The notes: generated by a model not told the origin, from the sequence alone. A DNA stretch of 64,000 nt from Candidatus Gastranaerophilales bacterium (GCA_944325155.1 CALUYY010000001.1:186001-250000); one strand, 5' to 3'. Positions 26,752 through 36,453 are shown, counted from the stretch's first letter. Program-made: numbers and translations.

Positions 26752-28461
26752 TTATCCTTTTAATTTATTAACCTCTTCAACAACTTTATTAACGGCTTCA
26801 TCCGGCGTCATTGTTACAACTTCACCGGTTTGTCTTGTCTTGAATTCAATAAGTCCGTCTTGTACGGTTTTTCCGGCGGTAATTCTGAAAGGAAAACCGA
26901 TTAAATCCGCATCTTTAAATTTAACGCCCGCTCTGTCTTCTCTGTCATCCAAAACAACTTCAACGCCTTTATTTTGCAGTTCGTTATAAATTTTAAGCGC
27001 AACTTCTTTTTGAAGCTCATCTTGAATATTAACCGGAACAACAACACAATGATAAGGCGCAATCGCAAGCGGCCAGATTATACCGAATTCATCATGGTGT
27101 TTTTCAATGGCAGAGGCAGCCGTTCTTGTAATTCCTATACCGTAGCAGCCCATAATATATGGTTTATTTTGCCCGTTTTCATCGGTATAATAAGCTTTCA
27201 TGGGTTCAGAATATTTTGTTCCCAACTGGAAAATGTTTCCGACCTCAATTCCTCTTGTAACAAATAAAGGCTTATTGCAAACGGGGCACAATTCCCCTTC
27301 TTTAACAAGGGATACATCAACAAAATTGATATCCCCCTTAAAGTTAACGCCTTTTATATGATATTCGGGCTTATTTGCACCGATTATAAAGTTTTTCATT
27401 CCTTTTGCGGATTTATCGAATATAATTTTAATTTTATTTTCCAATCCCGAATATGACATATACCCGGGTTCCATACCCGTATACTCTAAAACTTCATCGT
27501 CTGTTGCTTTTCTTATCTCCAATCCGCCTGTTACATTTAAAAGTTTTGTTTCTTCAACCTCTTTATCACCTCTTATCATTACCATAACAGGTTTTGAATC
27601 AACGATATACATAACGGATTTTAAAATATTATTTTCTTTAACGTTTAAAAATTCCGCCAAATCTTTAATTGTTTTAACATTGGGGGTGTGGATTTCTTCT
27701 TCTTTATTAAAGGCTGTTGTTGTAATTTCATCATCTAAAATTGAAACCGCATGGTTTGAATTTGCGCTGTAATCGCAGTTTTGACAATAAAAAACGTCAT
27801 CTTCGCCCGTTTGCGTTTTTGTTAAAACCATAAATTCATGGCTTACTTTTCCGCCGATGGCACCCGAATCGGATTGAACCATTTTTGTATCAAGCCCGCA
27901 CCTTTCAAAAATTCTTTTATAAGCTTTTGCCATATTTTCATATTCTTCTTCAAGGCTTTTTTGCGAAGTATGGAAGCTGTATCCGTCTTTCATTATAAAT
28001 TCTCTGCCTCTTAAAAGACCGAATCTCGGGCGGATTTCATCTCTGAATTTTAACTGAAACTGGTATAAATTAACGGGCAGTTGTCTGTATGAGGTTAAAA
28101 TGCCGTCTGCAATATATGTTATAACTTCTTCATGAGTGGGTCCGAGGCAAAGTTCAACATCATGCCTGTCTTTCATTCTTAAAAGCTCTTTTCCGTATGC
28201 GCCCCATCTGCCCGATTTCTGCCATAGTTCGGCAGGCTGTACAAAAGGCATTAATAATTCCTGAGCGCCTGCTTTGTTTAATTCCTCTCTTGTTATTTGT
28301 TCAACCTTTTTTAAAACTCTTTGCATTAAGGGAAGATAAGAATAAATTCCGTTTGCGATTTTTTTAATGTAGCCTGCCCTGACCAAAAGCTTATGGCTCA
28401 TTGCATCTGCATCCTGAGGAAAATCTCTTAAGGTCTGCACAAATAATTTACTCATTTTCAT
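26752..28461 (-). CDS. proS: Prolyl-tRNA synthetase (bacterial type)
   Basis: 569 residues, the size of the E. coli-type enzyme. It ligates proline to tRNA-Pro. Class II motifs are visible: PFVQPAELWQKSGRW, LCLGPTHEEVIT (motif 2 region), and IMGCYGIGITRTAASAIEKHHDE near the C-terminal anticodon domain. The insertion domain that edits Ala-tRNA-Pro lies between, from about 220 to 400. ATG 28461 and an in-frame ATG two codons later (28455) are both possible; neither has a good ribosome site. Confidence 0.97.
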   Translation of the reverse strand: MKMSKLFVQTLRDFPQDADAMSHKLLVRAGYIKKIANGIYSYLPLMQRVLKKVEQITREELNKAGAQELLMPFVQPAELWQKSGRWGAYGKELLRMKDRHDVELCLGPTHEEVITYIADGILTSYRQLPVNLYQFQLKFRDEIRPRFGLLRGREFIMKDGYSFHTSQKSLEEEYENMAKAYKRIFERCGLDTKMVQSDSGAIGGKVSHEFMVLTKTQTGEDDVFYCQNCDYSANSNHAVSILDDEITTTAFNKEEEIHTPNVKTIKDLAEFLNVKENNILKSVMYIVDSKPVMVMIRGDKEVEETKLLNVTGGLEIRKATDDEVLEYTGMEPGYMSYSGLENKIKIIFDKSAKGMKNFIIGANKPEYHIKGVNFKGDINFVDVSLVKEGELCPVCNKPLFVTRGIEVGNIFQLGTKYSEPMKAYYTDENGQNKPYIMGCYGIGITRTAASAIEKHHDEFGIIWPLAIAPYHCVVVPVNIQDELQKEVALKIYNELQNKGVEVVLDDREDRAGVKFKDADLIGFPFRITAGKTVQDGLIEFKTRQTGEVVTMTPDEAVNKVVEEVNKLKG

Positions 28462-28522
28462 AGGAACTGTTTAATTAACCTCATAAAATACTTACCAAAA
28501 AATTATACAAAACAAAAACAAA

Positions 28523-28549
28523 GTGCGCAATTTATTATTAATTGCGCAC
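28523..28549 (-). terminator. Terminator after the exported-protein gene at 28574
   Basis: GTGCGCAATT and AATTGCGCAC form a perfect 10-base stem with a 7-base loop, followed on the minus strand by a T-rich run. It separates the exported protein gene from proS. Confidence 0.82.
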
Positions 28550-28573
28550 ATAATGAATTATTTTGCCACTGAA

Positions 28574-29098
28574 TTATAAATCTTCCATTAATTCTTCTTC
28601 TTCAAATATAAACCCGTCGTCATACTCGGGGCCTGCAGGCATTGTTTCATCGACGGCCGCTTCTATGCCTCCGCTTCCTTTGACGGTTTTTCCCGCAACT
28701 TCAAGTCTTTTTAAATCTCTTTCTTTAAGTCTGTTATATTTATCGTTTGGAGTTTTCCATTCAAGATAATTGGGGGATAATTCAAACCAGGTATTTGAAT
28801 AATATATTTCTCTCATGCCGAAAACTTCTTCATCCTGAGCGGGATCAAGATATCTTTTTGCAACCTGATACCATTTTACAAGAGGATTTTTGGAATAAAA
28901 CTGTCTTGAATAAAAAGGGACATAGTCTTTTTCGGCACCCTGCGTTTTCATTCTGGCTGTTTCTACAAGCTGAAGGGCAGCCTGGGAATATCCCTTGCCT
29001 TGCAATGACGCATTATCGGATGATGTAAATTCTTCAACATATGCAAAACTCATCGGACAAACGAACATTAAAGCAAGTAGCAAAGCTGTTTTTTTCAT
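28574..29098 (-). CDS. Exported protein of unknown function
   Basis: 174 residues with signal peptide MKKTALLLALMFVCPMSFAY (AFAY region cleavage). The mature protein is rich in Tyr and charged residues and ends in an acidic tail (EEEELMEDL). No family recognised. The ribosome site AAAGGACC lies before the ATG. Single-gene unit with terminator 28523-28549. It is probably periplasmic, with no evidence for function. Confidence 0.7.
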   Translation of the reverse strand: MKKTALLLALMFVCPMSFAYVEEFTSSDNASLQGKGYSQAALQLVETARMKTQGAEKDYVPFYSRQFYSKNPLVKWYQVAKRYLDPAQDEEVFGMREIYYSNTWFELSPNYLEWKTPNDKYNRLKERDLKRLEVAGKTVKGSGGIEAAVDETMPAGPEYDDGFIFEEEELMEDL

Positions 29099-29176
29099 AA
29101 TTTCGGGTCCTTTTATTTATACATTAATATTATTATATATGTCTTTTTGTTTTAAACCAACTATATGAAGTAATTT

Positions 29177-30223
29177 TTAATTTAAATCCGAATATATAAG
29201 CTTCTCAAACTCATCTAAAAGATTTTCTTCTTTAACTTTTTTAACAAGTTCGCCTTTTTTAAAGATATATCCTTCGCCGATGGCTCCGGCTATACCGTAA
29301 TCCGCGTCTTTTGCTTCGTTGGGTCCGTTCACGGGGCACCCCATTGTTGCAATCGTTACGGGTTTATCAAGGTTTTTAAACCTTTCTTCAACTTTATGCG
29401 CAAGTTCGATTAAATTAATTTTACATCTTCCGCATGTGGGGCAAGATACAAAATTAACGCCCTTTTTTCTTAAATCAAGCGCCCTTAAAATATCAAATCC
29501 GGCTTTTACTTCTTCAATCGGGTTTTCGGTTAAAGAAACTCTTATTGTATCTCCGATACCTTCCGATAACAAAGCCCCTATTCCGATTGAAGATTTTATA
29601 ATACCTCCCCTTAAAGTGCCCGCTTCGGTAACGCCGAGATGAAGAGGATAGGGGATAAGTTTATGAATTTTTCTGTAAGCTTCAATCATACTCATAACAT
29701 TTGAAGATTTAAGCGAAACTTTTATTAAGTTAAAATCGTTATCTTCTAAAATTTTAATATGATCAAGTGCGCTTTTTACCATTTTATCCGAAAGTGATAA
29801 ATCGTTATTTGAATATAAATATTTTTCCAGCGATCCGCCGTTTATTCCTATTCTTATCGGAATATTATTTTTTTTAGCCTTTTTTACAACCTCTCTGACA
29901 TGCGCTTTACCGCCTATATTGCCCGGGTTTAGCCTTAGAGCGTCAATTCCCGAATCAATTGCGGTTATTGCAAGCCTGAAGTCAAAATGAATGTCTGCAA
30001 CAAGGGGGATATCCGTTTTTTGTTTTATTTCTTTAAGCGCTTCCGCACAATTTCTATTTAAAACGGCAAGCCTTACAATTTCGCACCCCGCATTTTGAAG
30101 TTCTTTTATCTGATTTACCGTTTTTTTGACATCATCGGTCGGCGTTGTTGTCATGGATTGAACGCTGACCGGCGCCCCCGCCCCTATTTTTACATCCCCT
30201 ATTTTAATTTGAATTTTTTCCAT
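29177..30223 (-). CDS. ispG: 4-hydroxy-3-methylbut-2-en-1-yl diphosphate synthase
   Basis: MEP isoprenoid pathway: reduces 2-C-methyl-D-erythritol 2,4-cyclodiphosphate to HMBPP using a 4Fe-4S cluster. About 348 residues, the usual length of the short form. Cluster ligands are visible in VSCPTCGRC and ATMGCPVNGPNEAKDADYG near the C-terminus. The TIM-barrel start is GAPVSVQSMTTTPTDD. ATG 30223 is chosen because AAGG lies ten bases upstream; a TTG at 30232 would add three residues. Divergent from the phosphoesterase gene. Confidence 0.97.
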   Translation of the reverse strand: MEKIQIKIGDVKIGAGAPVSVQSMTTTPTDDVKKTVNQIKELQNAGCEIVRLAVLNRNCAEALKEIKQKTDIPLVADIHFDFRLAITAIDSGIDALRLNPGNIGGKAHVREVVKKAKKNNIPIRIGINGGSLEKYLYSNNDLSLSDKMVKSALDHIKILEDNDFNLIKVSLKSSNVMSMIEAYRKIHKLIPYPLHLGVTEAGTLRGGIIKSSIGIGALLSEGIGDTIRVSLTENPIEEVKAGFDILRALDLRKKGVNFVSCPTCGRCKINLIELAHKVEERFKNLDKPVTIATMGCPVNGPNEAKDADYGIAGAIGEGYIFKKGELVKKVKEENLLDEFEKLIYSDLN

Positions 30224-30261
30224 AATTTGCAAACCTTAATTTTATGTTATATCATTGTAGC

Positions 30262-30993
30262 ATGAAAATTGCTGTAATATCCGATATACACGGGAATAAA
30301 CTTGCCCTTGATAATGTTTTGGATGACATTAAACAAAGAGGTGCAAATAAAATATTTTGTCTGGGCGACATTGCAATGGGCGGATATGACCCCTGTTATA
30401 CAATTAACAAACTCTTTGAATTAAAAAAAGAACTTAAAGACGATTTTAAAATCATTCAGGGAAACACGGACAAATTAATCGTTGATTTCAGCGAAAATTT
30501 ATTCAACGAAATGAATGTAAAAAACCCGCTTATGGCAGGTGCGCTTAGTTTGGACGTAAAGGTAATATCGGATAATGAAAAGAAGCTTCTTAATAATTTA
30601 GAAAAAGAAGAAATCATCGACATAAAAGGAATTAAAATTCATCTTGTCCACGGTTCGCCAAGAAGACAGGATGAAAACATTTTTCCCGACATGAAAATTG
30701 AAAAAGTCGAAGAGATGGTTGAAAAAAGCCCCGCCGAAATAATTTTATGCGGCCATACCCATATCCCCTGCGGATACAGTTTAAATTCGGGAAAAACCGT
30801 TGTTAACGCAGGAAGCGTCGGGCGTTCGATGACAAAGGATAAAATGCCCGTATATCTTTTAATTACGATTGATTCTAACGGGCAATATTTATTTGAACAT
30901 ATAAAAGTAAAATATGATAATAAATACGTTTCAGAATTAATTAAAAAAAGAGATTTTATAAAAAGCGAAGAATTTTCAAAACTATATTTATAA
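30262..30993 (+). CDS. Calcineurin-like metallophosphoesterase (YfcE/MJ0936 type)
   Basis: About 243 residues. The motifs of the family are all present: AVISDIHGN (DxH), FCLGDIAMGGYDP (GD), IQGNTDK (GNxD), IHLVHGSPRRQ and LCGHTHIPCG (GHxH). They bind two metal ions and hydrolyse phosphoesters. Substrate unknown. MKIAVISDIHGN is the natural family start, so I use ATG 30262 and not the ATG 18 bases upstream. No ribosome site is seen. The TPR gene follows after 10 bases and is probably co-transcribed. Confidence 0.92.
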   Translation: MKIAVISDIHGNKLALDNVLDDIKQRGANKIFCLGDIAMGGYDPCYTINKLFELKKELKDDFKIIQGNTDKLIVDFSENLFNEMNVKNPLMAGALSLDVKVISDNEKKLLNNLEKEEIIDIKGIKIHLVHGSPRRQDENIFPDMKIEKVEEMVEKSPAEIILCGHTHIPCGYSLNSGKTVVNAGSVGRSMTKDKMPVYLLITIDSNGQYLFEHIKVKYDNKYVSELIKKRDFIKSEEFSKLYL

Positions 30994-31003
30994 GGAAACA
31001 AAA

Positions 31004-32176
31004 ATGGATATAAATACGCTCCACACTAAAGCATCCGAACTTATGGCAGAAGGCGAACATAAAAAAGCGGCAGAATTATATAATAAAATTCTTGAAACCG
31101 TTCCGAATGACGAGGCTGCCTTAAGCGCTTTAATGGATTTATATCAGGAAACGGACAAATTAAAATATTATCTTACAAGAGCAAACTATAATATCGTAAA
31201 CGGCAAATTGGAATACGGCATAAACGATTGCAAAAAAGCTTTAAATATTGATGCGTCAAATATTGAAGCAAGAGAAAAACTTGCAAGATTATATAAAGTA
31301 ACAAATAAGCCCCTAAAAGCAATTGATGAATTTTCAAAAATAATAGAAATTGATAATACTCATATTCAAAGCTATGTGGAGCTTATTGATTTATACGTTA
31401 AAGAAAAAGCGCTTGAATCCGCAATTAATATTGCAAAAAAAGGCGATGAAACATTCGGCTCAAAGGCAAACTTTAATGACATTCTGGCAAAATTATATCT
31501 CGATTTGGGCGATTATGACAATGCGCTTAAAGTTGTAAGCGATGAAGTTTTAAAAATCAAAATTCTGCTTCAGGATGAAAAAAATGACGAAGCAAAAAAA
31601 ATTCTGGATAAATTTAATCCCGATGTTTTGGAAAAAGAGCAAAAAGCTGTTTATTATCTTCTTTTGGCGCAATATTTCTATAACATTAAAGATTTTGACT
31701 CTTCATTTGAAAACATAGATAAATATACATCAATTATGGGTCCTAATCCTTTAAGTTTCCAGATGAGAGCATTATGCTACGAAGAAAAAAACGACCCGTT
31801 TATGGCAGCGTATAACTGGGGATATATGAATAAAGCACTAAACAAGTTTGATGATGCGCTTGTTGAATTTTCCCATGCATATTCGCTCAATCAAAAAAAC
31901 AAAGATGTTTTAATTGAGCTTGCAAAATTATACGAACAAAACAAAGAAAAATATACGGCAATTGATTACTGGCATAAGGTTTATGACCTTGACGGAGATG
32001 AAACCGCAAAAAGTATTTTAGCGGACTTCTATTATAAAGAAGGCGATATAATGATGGCGGAAAAATTCGGAAAAGAAATACAATCATCCGATAAAAACAG
32101 CGAAAAATATATGGAGCCAGAAGTTGAAGACGAAGGGTTATTGAATAAAATAATTAATTTTTTCGGCAAAAAATAA
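31004..32176 (+). CDS. TPR-repeat protein
   Basis: 390 residues, no signal peptide. Tetratricopeptide-like units run over the whole length (AELYNKILETVPNDEAALSAL, AIDEFSKIIEIDNTHIQSYV, ALVEFSHAYSLNQKNKDVLI). Likely a cytoplasmic scaffold; partner unknown. AAGGAAAC before the ATG serves as ribosome site. It is in one unit with the metallophosphoesterase, and ends 2 bases from the convergent glmS gene with no terminator between. Confidence 0.88.
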   Translation: MDINTLHTKASELMAEGEHKKAAELYNKILETVPNDEAALSALMDLYQETDKLKYYLTRANYNIVNGKLEYGINDCKKALNIDASNIEAREKLARLYKVTNKPLKAIDEFSKIIEIDNTHIQSYVELIDLYVKEKALESAINIAKKGDETFGSKANFNDILAKLYLDLGDYDNALKVVSDEVLKIKILLQDEKNDEAKKILDKFNPDVLEKEQKAVYYLLLAQYFYNIKDFDSSFENIDKYTSIMGPNPLSFQMRALCYEEKNDPFMAAYNWGYMNKALNKFDDALVEFSHAYSLNQKNKDVLIELAKLYEQNKEKYTAIDYWHKVYDLDGDETAKSILADFYYKEGDIMMAEKFGKEIQSSDKNSEKYMEPEVEDEGLLNKIINFFGKK

Positions 32177-32178
32177 TT

Positions 32179-34020
32179 TTATTCAACCGTAACCGATTTT
32201 GCAAGGTTTCTCGGCTGGTCAACGTCTTTTCCCAAATATTCGGCTATATAATAAGCTAAAAGCTGCAAAACGGTAACATTTAGCGCAGGTGATACTATAT
32301 CTTTAATGTCCGGTATTAAAATATAATCGTCAAAAAGTTTTTTATGTTTGTCATCAATATGGTTTGCAACGCCGATTAATTTTGCCTGCCTTGCGTATGC
32401 TTCTTCGCAATTGGACATAACTTTATCATAAACAATACCTTCATTTAAAATTGCCAAAACGGGCATTGTTTCATCAAGCATTGCAATGGGCCCGTGTTTT
32501 AATTCGCCTGCGGGGTATCCCGTTGCATTAATATAACTTATTTCTTTTAATTTAAGCGCACCTTCAAGAGCCGTCGGATAATTTATTCCCCTTGCAATAA
32601 AAATAAAATTCTTATAGCTTGAATATTTTTTTGCAACCTCCCTTATCAAAGAACAGTTGCTTAAAATTGCTTCCAGTTTTGAAGGAAGAATAAGAAGCTC
32701 ATGTTTAATATCTTTGATTAAATCGGTTTTAATATCAAGTGTTTGCGCCATAAAAATCGCAAGAAGATAAATTGAAATTAATTGTGCAATATAAGATTTT
32801 GTAGCGGCAACCGAAACTTCAATTCCCGCATTAACATGGAGCAGACTATTTGATAACCTTGCAAGCATGCTTTCGTTTCTGTTTGTAATGATTAAAACAT
32901 GCGCTCCCTTTTTTTTGACCTGCTTTATAGCGGTTATGGTATCTGCGGTTTCACCCGATTGAGAGATACCTATTACAAGAGTGTTTTTATCGGCTATTGT
33001 GCTTCTGTAAATATATTCGCTTGACGCTTCAACATCAACGGGAATTCCCGTTATTTCTTCCAGTACGTATTTTCCGACCAAGCCGGCATGAAGGCTTGTT
33101 CCGCAGGCTATTATTTGAATTCTTTTTATATTTTTAATTTCTTCTTTTGTAAGTTTAACGTCTTTTAATTTAATATCGGATATTTCATCAAAAATTTTAT
33201 CCTGAAGAATATTTCTGACAACATCGGGCTGTTCATGGATTTCTTTAAGCATAAAATGCTTATATCCCATTTTAGATAACGCAAGCGGCTCAAAGGGAAG
33301 AAATTCGACTTTATTATCCGCTATACTCAAATCCGGATTAAAAATTTCAATATTGTTTTTTGAAATTCTTGCAATCTGCCCATCGTTTAAATAAATCGCT
33401 TTTTTTGTATATTTAATAATAGCGGGGATATCAGACGCCAAAAAATTCTCGTTTTCCCCGACCCCGATTAAAAGCGGAGCGTTTTTTCTTGTTGCAACAA
33501 TATTATCGGGTTCGTTTTTGTGCATTACGCAAAATGCCCATGCGCCTTTTAATTGTTTAACGGCATTATTTACGGCAAGAACCAGGTCTTTTGTTTTATC
33601 ATATTCTCTTGCAATTAAGTGTGCCGCAACTTCCGTATCCGTTTGAGATTTAAACTTGCACCCTTCTTTTTCAAGCTCGGTTTTTAAACTTGCATAATTT
33701 TCTATTATTCCGTTATGAACAAGAGTTAATCCGCCGCAATTACAGGTTTGGGGGTGTGCGTTAATTTGGTTTGGAAGCCCGTGGGTTGCCCATCTTATAT
33801 GTCCTATTCCCATATTTGATTTAATATCGGAATCGCTTTTTGTCTTTAATTCATCAATTAAATTTTGCAGTTTGCCCTGCGCCTTATAAACATTTATCTT
33901 ACCATCCGCCATAAGCGCAACGCCCGATGAATCATATCCTCTGTATTCAAGATGTTTAAGCCCGTCAATTAAAATATCGACCGCATTTTGATATCCGACA
34001 TACCCTACTATTCCGCACAT
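32179..34020 (-). CDS. glmS: Glutamine-fructose-6-phosphate aminotransferase (isomerizing)
   Basis: Makes glucosamine-6-phosphate from fructose-6-phosphate and glutamine, the first step to UDP-GlcNAc for cell wall and glycans. 613 residues. The N-terminal nucleophile is Cys2 (MCGIVGYVGYQNAVD), followed by two SIS sugar-isomerase domains and the conserved end PRNLAKSVTVE. AAGGAT lies upstream of the ATG. The leader of about 76 bases is too short for a glmS ribozyme and shows none of its structure. Confidence 0.97.
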   Translation of the reverse strand: MCGIVGYVGYQNAVDILIDGLKHLEYRGYDSSGVALMADGKINVYKAQGKLQNLIDELKTKSDSDIKSNMGIGHIRWATHGLPNQINAHPQTCNCGGLTLVHNGIIENYASLKTELEKEGCKFKSQTDTEVAAHLIAREYDKTKDLVLAVNNAVKQLKGAWAFCVMHKNEPDNIVATRKNAPLLIGVGENENFLASDIPAIIKYTKKAIYLNDGQIARISKNNIEIFNPDLSIADNKVEFLPFEPLALSKMGYKHFMLKEIHEQPDVVRNILQDKIFDEISDIKLKDVKLTKEEIKNIKRIQIIACGTSLHAGLVGKYVLEEITGIPVDVEASSEYIYRSTIADKNTLVIGISQSGETADTITAIKQVKKKGAHVLIITNRNESMLARLSNSLLHVNAGIEVSVAATKSYIAQLISIYLLAIFMAQTLDIKTDLIKDIKHELLILPSKLEAILSNCSLIREVAKKYSSYKNFIFIARGINYPTALEGALKLKEISYINATGYPAGELKHGPIAMLDETMPVLAILNEGIVYDKVMSNCEEAYARQAKLIGVANHIDDKHKKLFDDYILIPDIKDIVSPALNVTVLQLLAYYIAEYLGKDVDQPRNLAKSVTVE

Positions 34021-34097
34021 ATAATTTTTATTATCCTTAAATTTATTGTTTAAATAATTTTATTATGGAGTATTCATATTTACAAATTAAGATTTGA

Positions 34098-35135
34098 TTA
34101 AGAAAACACATCTTTTAATTCATCGGGTCTGAAAACGCCATACTCCGTTATTATTCCCTTAATCAATCCGTTGTCGGTAACATCAAAAGAAGGGTTTATA
34201 ACATTAACCTCCATCGGGCAGATTGGTTTTCCGTTTACGATTTTAACTTCGTTTTCATCTCTTAATTCAATAACGATATCATCGCCTGATTTTATACTCA
34301 TATCAATTGTGGATTTGGGCGCTGCGATATAAAAAGGAATGTTATAATAACGGGCGGCAATTGCAATTGTTGAAGTTCCGATTTTATTTGCGCTGTCGCC
34401 GTTTGAAGCAATTCTGTCCGCACCGGTTACGACAAAATCTATCATGCCTTTTTTCATAAAATAAGAACACATGCCGTCCGTTATCAGCGTGGTTGGAATT
34501 TTATCCCTTAAAAGCTCATACGTTGTAATTTTTGCACCCTGACCCCTCGGCCTTGTTTCATCGGCAAAAACTTTTATTGTTTTATCGTTTTTGAAAGCCG
34601 ATCTTATAACACCCAGCGCCGTTCCGTATCCGACGGTAGCCAAAGCCCCCGCATTACAGTGGGTTAAAATGCCCGCCCCTTTTGGTACGAGGCTTGCGCC
34701 GAAATCGCCTATTTTTTTATTTATTATAATATCTTCATTTTCAAGCTTTACCGCATTTTTAACAAGTTCATCATAAATTATTAAAGGCGTTTTATCTTTG
34801 TTTTTTTCAACAACTTCAATCTGGGATTTTATCGCCCAGGATAAATTAACCGCCGTCGGACGCGAAGAATTTATATAATCAAATTTTTTATATAATTTTT
34901 CGATAAAGTTATCTTCATTTTTTAATTCATAAGCCGCAATCGAGCACCCGTGCGCACCCATAATCCCGATTGCTGGAGCGCCCCTTACAATCATGGTTTT
35001 AATTGAATTATAAACACCTTCCGTTGAATTTATTTTTACTTTTTTATATTCATAAGGTATTAAAGTTTGATCAACCGTTAAGCAATACCCGAAATCCCCT
35101 TCACTGACCCATTCGATTGTTTTTTCTTCAAGCAT
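34098..35135 (-). CDS. mtnA: S-methyl-5-thioribose-1-phosphate isomerase
   Basis: Methionine-salvage enzyme that isomerises methylthioribose-1-phosphate to methylthioribulose-1-phosphate. 345 residues. MIVRGAPAIGIMGA is the phosphate-binding loop, LTHCNAGALATVGYGTALGV carries the catalytic Cys and VVTGADRIASNGDSANKIGT the catalytic Asp. No other mtn genes are in the window. It overlaps the small membrane-protein gene upstream by 8 bases. Confidence 0.95.
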   Translation of the reverse strand: MLEEKTIEWVSEGDFGYCLTVDQTLIPYEYKKVKINSTEGVYNSIKTMIVRGAPAIGIMGAHGCSIAAYELKNEDNFIEKLYKKFDYINSSRPTAVNLSWAIKSQIEVVEKNKDKTPLIIYDELVKNAVKLENEDIIINKKIGDFGASLVPKGAGILTHCNAGALATVGYGTALGVIRSAFKNDKTIKVFADETRPRGQGAKITTYELLRDKIPTTLITDGMCSYFMKKGMIDFVVTGADRIASNGDSANKIGTSTIAIAARYYNIPFYIAAPKSTIDMSIKSGDDIVIELRDENEVKIVNGKPICPMEVNVINPSFDVTDNGLIKGIITEYGVFRPDELKDVFS

Positions 35136-35574
35136 TTGTTTTTCCTTTTAAATATTTATATATAAAACCGATAATTAATCCGACGACAGAATTTGCCGAA
35201 GAATATACGACCGCAATCATAACAAAAAATAAAACCGCCAGAAAGGGATGAAGGAATTGTATCCCGTATGCATAATAATTTTTATTAACTAAATGAATTA
35301 ATAAAACAAGAGGCGAAAAAACAATTAAATATGAAATACAAAGACAAAATCCGCCAAACGCCCCCAATATCGCATAAGCTTTATTTTCATCCGTATAAAA
35401 CCCGTCTTTTTTAATCAGTAAAATAAAAGGAATGATAACCCCCAAAAACGGGATAAATAACAATGAAATAACCGGCATAAAAAAAGGAATTAATGAAATT
35501 AGGGCTGAAATTGCACCCAAAATCAAACAATAAACCGCACTCAGCTTAAAATATTTTAATTCAATACTGTACAT
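35128..35574 (-). CDS. Small multi-pass membrane protein, unknown
   Basis: 148 residues with four hydrophobic spans (about 10-30, 33-53, 68-95 and 107-135). No family recognised. It lies between ruvC (1 base upstream) and mtnA (8-base overlap), so all three are co-transcribed, but the enzymes around it suggest no joint role. Confidence 0.7.
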   Translation of the reverse strand: MYSIELKYFKLSAVYCLILGAISALISLIPFFMPVISLLFIPFLGVIIPFILLIKKDGFYTDENKAYAILGAFGGFCLCISYLIVFSPLVLLIHLVNKNYYAYGIQFLHPFLAVLFFVMIAVVYSSANSVVGLIIGFIYKYLKGKTNA

Positions 35575-35575
35575 T

Positions 35576-36058
35576 TTAATTAATCCCCGTATTTATATTT
35601 CTTGCATGGCAGATTGCAATCGCAATGGCGTCAACCGTATCATCAAGTTTTGTATTTTTATTTATTTCAACAAATCTTTTAACCATATCCCTTACTTCAT
35701 CTTTTGTGGCTCTGCCATGGCCCGTTATGACCTGTTTAATGACAAGCGGGGTATATTCGCTCGATTGAACCCCCATTTCCTGAAGAGCCGCCAAAATAAC
35801 TCCTCTTGCCTGAACAACGGGAATTATCGTTTTTTGGTTTTTAAAAAAGAAAACTTCTTCAATTGAGGCACTGTCGGGTGAATACATTTTGCATAAGTTC
35901 ATAACGTCATGAAAAATCTCATGGAGCCTTCCCTGCATTCCTTTGGATTTATCCGTCTGAATGCTTCCCGAGGCAACCACTTTATAATTATCGCCCGTAC
36001 AATCCAATATTGAATACCCCGTAATTTGAATCCCCGGGTCAATTCCTAAAATTCTCAT
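35576..36058 (-). CDS. ruvC: Holliday junction resolvase RuvC
   Basis: Cuts four-way junctions in homologous recombination, acting with RuvAB. 160 residues. Catalytic acidic residues are visible: Asp7 (GIDPGIQITGYS), Glu in ASIEEVFF, and the C-terminal DDTVDAIAIAICHA. First gene of the ruvC / membrane protein / mtnA unit. A terminator-like hairpin lies 62 bases upstream of its start (36121-36147) on the same strand. Confidence 0.95.
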   Translation of the reverse strand: MRILGIDPGIQITGYSILDCTGDNYKVVASGSIQTDKSKGMQGRLHEIFHDVMNLCKMYSPDSASIEEVFFFKNQKTIIPVVQARGVILAALQEMGVQSSEYTPLVIKQVITGHGRATKDEVRDMVKRFVEINKNTKLDDTVDAIAIAICHARNINTGIN

Positions 36059-36120
36059 AATTTATATTTTATATACAAATGCTTCAGTTCGCTAATAATT
36101 AACATTTCTTACAAATAAAA

Positions 36121-36147
36121 ATGCGGTCTGAAAACTCAAAACCGCAT
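36121..36147 (-). terminator. Terminator-like hairpin upstream of ruvC
   Basis: ATGCGGT / ACCGCAT (7-base stem, 13-base loop), followed on the minus strand by TTTTATTT. It would stop minus-strand transcripts entering ruvC from the right, or act as an attenuator in a long ruvC leader. Confidence 0.5.
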
Positions 36148-36412
36148 AAGTCAAGAAAGGAATGGTTAGACTATTAACACTATGGATTATTACACAAAAA
36201 AATATACTATGCAAATTCTGTAATAAATGTTTACGTTTATATACAAAATTGTTTAGTATACATATTGTTGGGTATTTTAAAAATCAATATTATGTAGTAA
36301 AATTATTTTGAGCTGATTTTTGGTGCGTAAGTCACAAATAAAAATAGCTTAAATAAAGTATACACACATTATTTTTAATATTTCGCAAAATCCTTTTTAT
36401 TTAAGGATAGTT

Positions 36413-36442
36413 ATGAAGCGAATTTTAAAAAATCTATCGTAA
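36413..36442 (+). CDS. Candidate nine-codon upstream ORF in the RNase E/G leader
   Basis: ATG at 36413 encodes MKRILKNLS and stops at TAA 36440-36442. It has its own ribosome site AAGGA (36403-36407, five bases before ATG). Its stop TAA overlaps the AAAGGAT ribosome site of the RNase gene (36441-36447). A ribosome finishing this peptide would sit on the RNase initiation region, giving translational coupling or blocking. No homologue was checked. Confidence 0.45.
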   Translation: MKRILKNLS

Positions 36443-36453
36443 AGGATTTAAAG

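Larger units (their letters stand above)
36059..36453. other. Long intergenic region between ruvC and the RNase E/G gene
   Basis: 395 bases without a confirmed gene. From left to right: ruvC leader, a minus-strand terminator-like hairpin (36121-36147), an AT-rich stretch in which I see no conserved RNA fold, and from 36390 a structured RNase leader with an upstream ORF (36413-36442). A long leader before an RNase E gene fits autoregulation by its own cleavage, known for E. coli rne. Confidence 0.6.

Noticed and set aside
34021-34097. glmS ribozyme upstream of glmS
   Set aside because: Only 76 bases of AT-rich sequence, without the pseudoknot elements of the ribozyme.
36162-36311. A 49-codon plus-strand ORF (MVRLLTLWIITQKN start) preceded by AAAGGA in the RNase leader region
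   Set aside because: The ribosome site abuts the ATG with no spacing, the composition is like AT-rich noise, and no family is recognised.
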